Source: a virus
DNA: 40,514 nt
IMG/VR virus record: IMGVR_UViG_3300048022_000069
Coordinates: 1 to 40,514 of that record
Direction: 5' to 3' (one strand)
Below are positions 33,275 through 39,893 of the stretch, one piece after another; position 1 is the first letter of the stretch; each line of letters begins with the position of its first letter. The notes beneath the pieces were generated by a model. The model had not been told where the DNA came from. It did no database searches and was given only the letters and a program-made list of their open reading frames with translations. The position numbers and the translations under genes are program-made.

Positions 33275-33550
33275 ATGTTTAGTAAAGAGAACAGAAAACT
33301 AATAGAAGATATGGTCTACGGCTTATACCGTTACCACCCCTACACTAATTACACACTGTTAGTAACAAAGACACATGCAAAACCATCGAAGTGGATGGTT
33401 AAGCCAATACAAACTCTTAACAATAGATCCAAAGTCTTTCATGACCCTATACAGCCTATCTACTTCAAAAACGTCATTAAGGCACTTCTGTTTGCCCTGC
33501 AGTTTAGAGAGATAGCAAAGATCAAATACGACAAACAATATCAACATTAA
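33275..33550 (+). CDS. Small basic hypothetical protein
   Basis: A 91-residue basic protein starting MFSKENRKLIEDMVYGLYRY, with AAGAAGGAAAG before the ATG. Aromatic and basic residues are frequent (HPYTNYTLLVTKTHAKPSKW). An in-frame frame extends upstream into the helicase gene, but the ATG at 33275 has the ribosome binding site. I do not recognise it; it sits between helicase and MazG-like genes in the replication operon. Confidence 0.65.
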   Translation: MFSKENRKLIEDMVYGLYRYHPYTNYTLLVTKTHAKPSKWMVKPIQTLNNRSKVFHDPIQPIYFKNVIKALLFALQFREIAKIKYDKQYQH

Positions 33551-33563
33551 TAAGGAGAGAATA

Positions 33564-33755
33564 ATGGCACAGATAACTGGAGAAAGACGTAAGGGAAGCA
33601 ACTGGGCTTTACATGCCTCAGAACTCAAAGACTTACCTCAGCAGCTTCAAAAGAGGAAGAACGTAGAGGTCGATCCTCTAGAAGAGGTGTTCCTGGATGA
33701 CCCCAGGGCAGAAAAAGAACAAGAGCCAATTTTTAGAAGGAGCAGCAATCGATGA
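33564..33755 (+). CDS. Small hydrophilic hypothetical protein
   Basis: A 63-residue protein starting MAQITGERRKGSNWALHASE with a strong ribosome binding site (AAGGAGAGAATA). It is highly charged and probably disordered in part (KRKNVEVDPLEEVFLDDPRA). The stop overlaps the next ATG (ATGA). Function unknown. Confidence 0.65.
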   Translation: MAQITGERRKGSNWALHASELKDLPQQLQKRKNVEVDPLEEVFLDDPRAEKEQEPIFRRSSNR

Positions 33756-34114
33756 ACCGATTATCACTTGATGAATACCAGGAGTTAGCTGCTCGTTATG
33801 CTATCTACAAAGAGAAGTTTAGCCATGGCGACAGCATGCATGTCTTATACCCTGTCTTAGGATTGTTATCCGAAAGTGGTGAGGTCGCTGATAAAATTAA
33901 GAAGATTGTAAGAGACACCGACAACGACTTATATAGGCTTCCTTCTACTACTAAGATAGAGATCATGAAGGAGCTAGGTGACTGCCTTTGGTATTTAGCA
34001 TTGATTGCCGATGAGCTTCAGTATGACCTATCAGAAGTAGCTGAAATGAACCTTAACAAGCTATCATCTAGAAGAGAGAGAAACAAACTCACAGGATCAG
34101 GTGACAATAGGTGA
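33752..34114 (+). CDS. MazG-like nucleotide pyrophosphohydrolase
   Basis: A 120-residue protein with the MazG/dUTPase-like all-alpha pattern: LGLLSESGEVADKIKKIVRD carries the ExxE metal site (E.GE.AD), and IMKELGDCLWYLALIADELQ carries the ExxD site. Such enzymes hydrolyse NTPs or dNTPs to monophosphates; in phages they may clear damaged or unwanted nucleotides or alter (p)ppGpp signalling. It sits between the helicase and DNA polymerase. It overlaps the polymerase start. Confidence 0.85.
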   Translation: MNRLSLDEYQELAARYAIYKEKFSHGDSMHVLYPVLGLLSESGEVADKIKKIVRDTDNDLYRLPSTTKIEIMKELGDCLWYLALIADELQYDLSEVAEMNLNKLSSRRERNKLTGSGDNR

Positions 34115-35862
34115 GGTTAGTCTTCGATATCGAGACTGACGGACTATTAGACACATTAACTCAAATACACTGCATAGTACTTAAAGACATCGACACTAAC
34201 GAAGTCTTTAGCTACCCACCTGCTGACATAGAGCAGGGACTGGATCTACTACATAAAGCAGACACCATCATTGGTCATAACATTATTAACTTTGACATCC
34301 CTGCTATCGAAAAGGTTTACCCTACATTCGAGACTAAAGCAGAGGTACTAGACACGCTTGTCTTAAGTAGAGTTATTAAGGCCAACCAAGCCAACACAGA
34401 TTTCTCCACCCTAGTTCTCCCTCGGAAGCTAAACGGATCCCACAGCTTAAAAGCCTGGGGTATTCGTTTAGGCCTTCTGAAGGGTGACTTCGGAGAGACT
34501 ACTGACTGGTCAAGATGGTCTGAAGATATGCAGAAGTATTGTGAACAGGACGTCGAAGTCACCCACTCACTTTGGAAGCATTTAGCTCCTCAGGAGTGGT
34601 CTAAGGAGAGCATAACCTTTGAACATCAGATAGCTGAGGTTTGTAACCGTATAGGAGCTGAGGGATGGACATTCAACGAAAGGAAGGCAGGTGATCTTTA
34701 TTCTAAACTGGCTCAAGAAAGAGCTAATCTTGAAGTCGAGCTTCAGACATTGTTTGAGCCTTGGGAAATTCATACTGAGTTTATCCCAAAGGTCAACAAC
34801 AAGAAACTGGGGTATGTCAAAGACCAACCATTCACAAAAGTAAAGGTTGTCGACTTCAACCCTAATAGCAGAAAGCACATACAGTTCTGCTTAGAGAAAA
34901 AGTATAAGTGGAAGCCTAAAAAGTTTACCCCCTCAGGTGATGCTCAGATTGATGAGACAATCTTAGAAGCTCTCCCCTTCCCTGAGGCTAAGAAGTTGGC
35001 CTATATGTTTCTCCTCCAAAAGCGTATAGGTCAACTTGCTGAGGGTTCACAGGCTTGGCTACGGCTTTGTAAAGACGGTGTCATCCGTCACAACATCATT
35101 TCAGCAGGTACAGTGACCTTGAGAGCAGCTCACAGGTATCCAAACCTTGCACAGGTTCCTAGTACTCAGGCCGTGTTTGGTAAAGAGTGCCGTGAGTTAT
35201 TCACCGTTCCTGCTGATTGTTCTTTAGTCGGTGCAGACTTGTCAGGACTTGAGCTGAGGTGCTTGGCTCACTTCCTGGCATTTACTGACAAGGGTGCCTA
35301 TGCCAAGGAGATACTTAATGGCGACATCCACACGACAAATCAAAATGCTGCAGGGCTTGATACAAGAGACCAGGCTAAGAAGTTTATCTACACCCTACTA
35401 TATGGTGGTGGTGACTTAAAGGTAGGCCAAGTCTTAGGTAAGGGTGCAAAGGCAGGTAAGGAGACTAAGGAGAAGTTCTTCAAGGCCATGCCTTCATTCT
35501 CAGTGCTTAAAAAGCAAGTCCAGGTAGCAGCTGAACGTGGATACCTCATCGGTCTGACTGGTGAGAGAGTTCACATACGCTCAGCTCATGCAGCTCTTAA
35601 CACTCTACTTCAAAACACTGGATCTACGATCAGTAAGAAGTGGGTCATTCTCATTGACCAGGAACTCAGGAAGCAGGGTCTTGATGCCAAGATCATAGCC
35701 TGGGTTCACGACGAGGTTCAAATCAAATGCAAGAAAGGAATAGAAGACGATGTCGGTGATATCACTAGACGAATGGCGAAGGAAACTGGCGACTACTTCA
35801 ACTTCAAAATACCAATCGCCTCGGAGTATACAATCGGAAACAACTGGTCGGAAACTCACTAA
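34111..35862 (+). CDS. DNA polymerase A family (T7 gp5-like)
   Basis: A 583-residue replicative polymerase. The N-terminal 3'-5' exonuclease has FDIETDG (D6 and E8), IIGHNIINFDIPAIEK and YCEQDVEVTHSLW. The polymerase has GADLSGLELR (D376), QAKKFIYTLLYGG (helix O with Lys, Tyr and Gly) and AWVHDEVQIKC (D534). Both activities look intact. It starts at GTG 34111, overlapping the stop of the MazG-like gene (GTGA), so it is probably translated by coupling; there is no close ATG in frame. Shorter than T7 gp5 (704), suggesting a reduced exonuclease or thumb insert; whether it uses thioredoxin is not visible. Confidence 0.94.
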   Translation: MRLVFDIETDGLLDTLTQIHCIVLKDIDTNEVFSYPPADIEQGLDLLHKADTIIGHNIINFDIPAIEKVYPTFETKAEVLDTLVLSRVIKANQANTDFSTLVLPRKLNGSHSLKAWGIRLGLLKGDFGETTDWSRWSEDMQKYCEQDVEVTHSLWKHLAPQEWSKESITFEHQIAEVCNRIGAEGWTFNERKAGDLYSKLAQERANLEVELQTLFEPWEIHTEFIPKVNNKKLGYVKDQPFTKVKVVDFNPNSRKHIQFCLEKKYKWKPKKFTPSGDAQIDETILEALPFPEAKKLAYMFLLQKRIGQLAEGSQAWLRLCKDGVIRHNIISAGTVTLRAAHRYPNLAQVPSTQAVFGKECRELFTVPADCSLVGADLSGLELRCLAHFLAFTDKGAYAKEILNGDIHTTNQNAAGLDTRDQAKKFIYTLLYGGGDLKVGQVLGKGAKAGKETKEKFFKAMPSFSVLKKQVQVAAERGYLIGLTGERVHIRSAHAALNTLLQNTGSTISKKWVILIDQELRKQGLDAKIIAWVHDEVQIKCKKGIEDDVGDITRRMAKETGDYFNFKIPIASEYTIGNNWSETH

Positions 35863-36118
35863 AGAAGAACAAGAGTTAGAACGGAAGACAGCAGAGGCCG
35901 TAAGTGGCCTCTGTTTTATTATATGGAATGCATGGACTAAACCCTTTTCAACAAGAGGCACCATAGCAAGAACCTACCCTGAGTTAATAGGCATATGTGC
36001 CACTGAGGGTCTTATCACAATGAAACTAGACGACATCTCCTGGGGCAAACACTGGTTAGCCACAGACGATGGTGTCGATTACTTAAAGGAGAACCAAGTA
36101 TATGATGGCGTTGATTGA
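35750..36118 (+). CDS. Hypothetical protein overlapping the polymerase end
   Basis: A 122-residue protein in another frame that shares 113 bases with the end of the DNA polymerase gene and fills the following 256 bases. AAGAAAGGAA lies about ten bases before the ATG. The overlapped N-terminus is basic (DEWRRKLATTSTSKYQSPRS), and the unique part (TYPELIGICATEGLITMKLD then WGKHWLATDDGVDYLKE) looks like a compact conserved domain that I have seen next to polymerase genes in T7-like marine phages. Function unknown. A later start after 35862 is possible, but none has a better site. Confidence 0.72.
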   Translation: MSVISLDEWRRKLATTSTSKYQSPRSIQSETTGRKLTKEEQELERKTAEAVSGLCFIIWNAWTKPFSTRGTIARTYPELIGICATEGLITMKLDDISWGKHWLATDDGVDYLKENQVYDGVD

Positions 36119-36812
36119 TGGAGACTTATATCTCTACAGAACCCTGGCAGCTACCGAAGAGGAAACAGACTGGGGTGATGATGTGTGGTCGTTAACCAGT
36201 GACCTGAAGGCAGCTAAGATAAACTTCAACAGGACAGTTAAAGACTATGTCGAGGAGTGTGGAGCCGACTGGTTTACACTATGCTTCTCAGATAAGGAAA
36301 ACTTCAGGAAGCAGCTGCACCCCAACTACAAGTCAGCAAGGCGTAAGATCCGTAAGCCAGTTGGCTACACCTACATGATTGACTGGTGCCGTGACAATTA
36401 CCGTACAGCCACCCTACCAACGCTTGAGGCTGACGATGTCATGGGTATCAAAAGCAACTCAACGACAATCATTGTCAGTGACGACAAGGACATGAAGACA
36501 ATACCTGCCAACCTATACAGGCCTCAGTCAGGTGAGTTACTTAAAATAACCAAGGAAGAGGCCGACAGAAACTTCCTGACCCAGGCATTAACTGGTGATT
36601 CAACCGACGGATACAAGGGTCTGTCAGGAGTTGGCACAAAGAAGGCAGAAGCCATCCTGGGTTCCAGGCCACACTGGGGAGCTGTCGAGGATGCCTACAT
36701 CAAGGCAGGTTACACCAGGGAAGAGGCACTGACCCAAGCCAGGTTAGCCAGGATACTCAGAACACAGGACTGGGACTATGAAAAGCAAGAGGTGAAGCTA
36801 TGGACTCCGTAA
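36102..36812 (+). CDS. 5'-3' exonuclease (T7 gp6-like, FEN family)
   Basis: A 236-residue nuclease. It starts MMALIDGDLYLYRTL with the first acidic metal ligand (DGD), then FTLCFSDKENFRKQLHPNYK (the basic helical arch), LEADDVMGI and IIVSDDKDMKTI (metal-binding Asp cluster) and LTGDSTDGYKGLSGVGTKKA with the helix-hairpin-helix. It removes RNA primers and degrades host DNA for reuse. The start is 36102 or the ATG three bases on. It overlaps the previous gene by 17 bases. Confidence 0.9.
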   Translation: MMALIDGDLYLYRTLAATEEETDWGDDVWSLTSDLKAAKINFNRTVKDYVEECGADWFTLCFSDKENFRKQLHPNYKSARRKIRKPVGYTYMIDWCRDNYRTATLPTLEADDVMGIKSNSTTIIVSDDKDMKTIPANLYRPQSGELLKITKEEADRNFLTQALTGDSTDGYKGLSGVGTKKAEAILGSRPHWGAVEDAYIKAGYTREEALTQARLARILRTQDWDYEKQEVKLWTP

Positions 36813-36931
36813 AACTCCACTTCTACTTCTTCTTATTCAAAAGGTTCAACAAGGTATCGACCTACTTCTACAACAAATACTGCGACCTGCTTCATGAACA
36901 GCAGCGTAAACGTGGGTTCAACAGACTATGA
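36800..36931 (+). CDS. Tiny aromatic and basic hypothetical protein
   Basis: A 43-residue frame, MDSVKLHFYFFLFKRFNKVS and onward, ending RKRGFNRL. It is rich in Phe, Tyr, Lys and Arg and amphipathic. GCAAGAGGTGAAGCT gives the ribosome binding site inside the exonuclease end, and the stop overlaps the next start (ATGA). Similar short peptides occur at this place in other marine phages by my recollection. Function unknown. Confidence 0.6.
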   Translation: MDSVKLHFYFFLFKRFNKVSTYFYNKYCDLLHEQQRKRGFNRL

Positions 36932-37212
36932 GACATATGGAGTACATGAAAACCATGGCTAGTAAAAAGCAGCTTATCGAACAACCACCTCATTACGAGG
37001 CATTCACCATAGAACCAGTGAGTTTTATCATGAAGAACCAACTGTCCTTTTGGAAGGGCAACGTCATCAAATACGTCATGAGAGCAGGTCTTAAGACCTA
37101 CGACAACCAGGACGAAACACAATCAGAAATAACCGATCTTCGTAAGGCCATGAGGTACTGCGAAATGAGGATCAATCAATTAGAGGGAAGAGAACCAAAT
37201 GCAATTAAGTAA
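36928..37212 (+). CDS. DUF3310 protein
   Basis: A 94-residue protein matching DUF3310 in pattern: QPPHYEAFTIEPVSFIMKNQ, then FWKGNVIKYVMRAG and the Asp/Lys helix ITDLRKAMRYCEMRINQLEG. The family is common in phage replication and nucleotide modules and is sometimes annotated as a nucleotide kinase, without proof. The start is 36928 by the ATGA overlap, though ATGs at 36937, 36946 and 36955 are in frame. It overlaps the reductase start by 14 bases. Confidence 0.82.
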   Translation: MRHMEYMKTMASKKQLIEQPPHYEAFTIEPVSFIMKNQLSFWKGNVIKYVMRAGLKTYDNQDETQSEITDLRKAMRYCEMRINQLEGREPNAIK

Positions 37213-39121
37213 CCACCTACCATCATTATATCAGCAGTTTATACACCTATCACGATACTCACGTTGGCTACCTGAAGAAGGCCGTAGAGAGACCTGGGAT
37301 GAGACTGTAGATAGATACTTTAACTTCTTTAAAGAACACCTCATGGAGCAGCATAACTATACTTGTCCTCCTGTAGTTATCGACGAGCTTCATGAGGCCG
37401 TTATGAGCCTGTCTGTAATGCCATCCATGAGATGTCTTATGACAGCAGGTGAAGCCTTGAGAAAGGAAAATATAGCAGGTTACAACTGCAGCTATGTAGC
37501 CGTGGACAGGCTCCAGGCATTCGATGAGATCCTGTATGTTCTCATGAATGGAACTGGTGTCGGCTTCAGTGTCGAAAGGCAACATATAAACAGGCTTCCT
37601 AAAGTAGCTGAGGCCTTGTACAACACCGACACAATCATCAAGGTTAAGGATAGTAAACTAGGATGGGCTAAGGCCTACAGGGAGCTTGTAGGGCTGTTAT
37701 ACATAGGTCAGATACCCCAGTGGGACACAAGCCTTGTAAGACCTGCAGGGTCACCACTGAAGACCTTCGGTGGTAGGGCATCAGGAGCTGCACCACTTGA
37801 GAACCTGTTTAACTTCACAGTCCAGGTAATTAAGAATGCTAAAGGACGTAAGCTGAACTCAATAGAGTGCCACGACATAGTATGTAAGATAGCCGAGGTA
37901 GTTGTTGTTGGTGGTGTCCGTAGGTCAGCATTGATAAGCCTGTCTAACCTATCGGATGACCGTATGAGACACGCTAAGTCAGGTGAGTGGTGGACTGCTA
38001 ACAAGCAGCGTTCCTTAGCTAATAACTCAGCTGTATACACTGAGAAGCCTGACATGGGTATCTTCATGGATGAGTGGAAGTCCTTATATGAATCAAAGTC
38101 AGGTGAACGTGGTATCTTCAACAGGGAGTCAGCTAACAAGATGGCTGAGGCCTCAGGTCGTAGAGAAGTTGGTGACCATGAGTTTGGTACGAACCCATGC
38201 TCAGAAATCATACTGAGAGACCGTGAGTTCTGTAACCTGTCTGAGGTTGTCATACGTCCACATGACACCAAGGAGACACTCATGAAGAAGGTACGACTGG
38301 CCACTATCATAGGCACAATGCAGTCTACCCTGACTAACTTTAAGTATGTCTCAAGTGAGTGGAAGAAGAACTGTGAAGAGGAACGACTACTTGGTGTGTC
38401 GTTAACTGGTATCATGGATAACACATTGACTAACGGATCAGACGCTAGACTAAATGTATTACTACAGGAGCTGAAGGATGAAGCCGTAAAGACTAACCTG
38501 GAGTTTAGCCAGGCAATAGGCATACCTCAGTCAGTGGCTATTACATGTGTCAAGCCATCAGGTACAGTCAGTCAGTTGGTTGACGCTGCCTCAGGCATTC
38601 ACGCCAGGCACAACCCCTACTACATCAGAACAGTCAGGGGTGATAAGAAAGACCCATTGACCAGGCTCATGGTAGACCAGGGCATACCTGCTGAGGACGA
38701 CATATTAAACCCTGATACAACTACAGTGTTTAGCTTCCCCATGGAAGCACCAAGGGATGCAGTCTTCAGGACAGATAAGTCAGCTATAGATCAACTTGAG
38801 CTATGGCTCACATACCAAAAGTACTGGTGTGAACACAAGCCCTCAGTCACTATATCAGTGAAGGAGGATGAGTGGTTGTTAGTCGGTGCCTGGGTGTATG
38901 ACAACTTCGACTGGATGTCAGGTGTGTCGTTCCTTCCCTTCAGCGACCATACATACCAACAGGCTCCCTACCAGGACTGTGATCAGCATGAGTATGACAT
39001 CATGTCTCAGGCAATGCCCCTGGATATCGACTGGTCTAAGCTGAGTGAGTATGAGCAACAGGACAACACCATAGGATCACAGGAGTTAGCCTGTGTCGGT
39101 GGTGCCTGTGAGATCGTATGA
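37199..39121 (+). CDS. nrdJ: Adenosylcobalamin-dependent class II ribonucleotide reductase
   Basis: A 640-residue monomeric-type reductase. Family marks include YNCSYVAVDRLQAFDEILYV with the substrate-site Cys, MNGTGVGFSVERQHI, the active site block NPCSEIILRDREFCNLSEVV with the radical Cys, VKPSGTVSQLVDAASGIHAR and the C-terminal CVGGACEIV whose cysteine pair re-reduces the enzyme. It turns ribonucleotides into deoxyribonucleotides and needs vitamin B12 from the host. It ends the replication operon and supplies dNTPs for phage DNA. The full set of residues suggests activity. Only one chain is needed, unlike class I enzymes. Confidence 0.93.
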   Translation: MQLSNHLPSLYQQFIHLSRYSRWLPEEGRRETWDETVDRYFNFFKEHLMEQHNYTCPPVVIDELHEAVMSLSVMPSMRCLMTAGEALRKENIAGYNCSYVAVDRLQAFDEILYVLMNGTGVGFSVERQHINRLPKVAEALYNTDTIIKVKDSKLGWAKAYRELVGLLYIGQIPQWDTSLVRPAGSPLKTFGGRASGAAPLENLFNFTVQVIKNAKGRKLNSIECHDIVCKIAEVVVVGGVRRSALISLSNLSDDRMRHAKSGEWWTANKQRSLANNSAVYTEKPDMGIFMDEWKSLYESKSGERGIFNRESANKMAEASGRREVGDHEFGTNPCSEIILRDREFCNLSEVVIRPHDTKETLMKKVRLATIIGTMQSTLTNFKYVSSEWKKNCEEERLLGVSLTGIMDNTLTNGSDARLNVLLQELKDEAVKTNLEFSQAIGIPQSVAITCVKPSGTVSQLVDAASGIHARHNPYYIRTVRGDKKDPLTRLMVDQGIPAEDDILNPDTTTVFSFPMEAPRDAVFRTDKSAIDQLELWLTYQKYWCEHKPSVTISVKEDEWLLVGAWVYDNFDWMSGVSFLPFSDHTYQQAPYQDCDQHEYDIMSQAMPLDIDWSKLSEYEQQDNTIGSQELACVGGACEIV

Positions 39122-39351
39122 CTATGCTTACACCATGTAAAAACATATGCAGACTGGACACCAGTAAGGACAGGTGTTCAGCCTGTTACAGGACTACCTT
39201 TGAGATCGGTAGATGGTCACAGATGGAGCCACAGGAACGACTGGCACTGGTTACTCAGGTGATACCCATAAGAAGGCTACAGGCTGAACTTGAGTTACTG
39301 GGTGACAACGACCAGGACGATGATAACGTAAGAGTTCTATCGGATAACTAA
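39118..39351 (+). CDS. DUF1289 small cysteine protein
   Basis: A 77-residue protein. TPCKNICRLDTSKDRCSACY followed by RTTFEIGRWSQMEPQERLAL is the DUF1289 pattern 'PC...C.ld...C.GC.Rt..Ei..W' with C7, C11, C20 and C23, likely binding zinc or an iron-sulphur cluster. These proteins are common in proteobacteria and occur in some of their phages; the job is unknown. It starts inside the reductase stop and has an acidic tail. It may have been picked up from a host. Confidence 0.82.
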   Translation: MTMLTPCKNICRLDTSKDRCSACYRTTFEIGRWSQMEPQERLALVTQVIPIRRLQAELELLGDNDQDDDNVRVLSDN

Positions 39352-39358
39352 TGAAGGC

Positions 39359-39427
39359 GTGAACTGTCAGAATGCCAACTATAAGTTGTAGCATCAAGGC
39401 TAACACAGGCTATCTCTAACAGTTCAC
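39359..39427 (+). ncRNA. Candidate structured RNA element
   Basis: GTGAACTGT (39359-39367) pairs perfectly with ACAGTTCAC (39419-39427) and encloses an inner hairpin in which ATGC and CAACT pair with AGTTG and GCAT around a loop of ATA, with two bulged bases. It begins eight bases after the last replication gene. It could be a processing signal, an mRNA 3' end protector or a small RNA. No family is recognised. Confidence 0.4.
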
Positions 39428-39453
39428 ATGGGATAATGTATACTAATGTAACA

Positions 39454-39488
39454 GGTTATCAAGGGGTCTTTAAGTATCCTTGATAACC
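39454..39488 (+). terminator. Perfect 11-bp hairpin, probable end of the replication unit
   Basis: GGTTATCAAGG (39454-39464) pairs without mismatch with CCTTGATAACC (39478-39488), with a 13-base loop. The phage promoter begins five bases after it. There is no T run, so termination by host polymerase is doubtful, but it could stop phage polymerase or be an RNase III cut site between the replication and virion units. Confidence 0.6.
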
Positions 39489-39493
39489 CTGGT

Positions 39494-39519
39494 AAAGTTT
39501 TGTGTCCACCCTTAGGAGA
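39494..39519 (+). promoter_or_regulatory. Phage RNA polymerase promoter candidate (virion operon)
   Basis: AAAGTTTTGTGTCCACCC followed by TTAGGAGA; the 18-base core equals those at 27955 and 30477. It is the last such motif before the fibre, virion and lysis genes, which run without another copy until the terminator at 26245, so it probably drives the whole late region from a leader of about 380 bases. Confidence 0.75.
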
Positions 39520-39722
39520 GATCAGGAGTAAATGAGGTATATCGGCTGTATACAGTGGTGAACCAGGGATGACTAGAGGTCAGACTAGAGTAAGTGAGCA
39601 ATTGAGATCCCTATTTTTAACGACCTTAAATATACCCCTTACGATTAAATTTCAGATAATGACTAATGTCTTAAGATACATAGGTACTATATCGTAATCA
39701 GATAACTAGTCTGTTGACTTAA

Positions 39723-39738
39723 GATATCTATAGATATC
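39723..39738. promoter_or_regulatory. Perfect 16-base palindrome
   Basis: GATATCTATAGATATC reads the same on both strands and lies in AT-rich non-coding DNA just after TTGACTTAA. It could be an operator for a dimeric regulator, for instance the ribbon-helix-helix protein at 27544, or part of an origin. AGGTACCATACCT at 39769-39781 is a second short inverted repeat nearby. Confidence 0.4.
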
Positions 39739-39893
39739 AAGTACTTAGCTATTATTGTCGGTCAATTTAGGTACCATACCTAGGATTTTAGACCCCCAGT
39801 ACCTTAGTAATACAATCAATTTCAAAAAAGAGTTAAAGCCTTGTTGTTGTTGTTATTGTTGTTCGACCCTTTAGATGAGAGAAGGAAAAAACC

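Larger units (their letters stand above)
39352..39893 (+). other. 542-bp non-coding control region
   Basis: No convincing long gene. From left to right: a stem-loop pair that could be a small structured RNA (39359-39427), a perfect 11-bp hairpin (39454-39488), the phage promoter (39494-39519), a nine-codon frame (39532-39561, MRYIGCIQW) with AGGAG before it, AT-rich DNA (39601-39780 is about 31% G+C by hand count), a perfect 16-base palindrome (39723-39738), a TTG triplet run (39841-39863) and the GAGAGAAGGAAAAAACC ribosome binding site of the fibre gene. A 42-codon frame at 39569-39697 lacks a ribosome binding site. Together this looks like a combined terminator, late promoter and possible origin. 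Confidence 0.6.

Noticed and set aside
37708-38523. A 271-codon open frame on the minus strand within the ribonucleotide reductase gene
   Set aside because: It is antisense to a strongly recognised gene, has no ribosome binding site or neighbours on that strand, and its product is Ser/Leu/Arg-rich as expected from a complementary shadow.
39569-39697. A 42-codon frame in the 39.35-39.89 kb region
   Set aside because: No ribosome binding site at a usable distance, no recognisable features and AT-rich context; left as non-coding.
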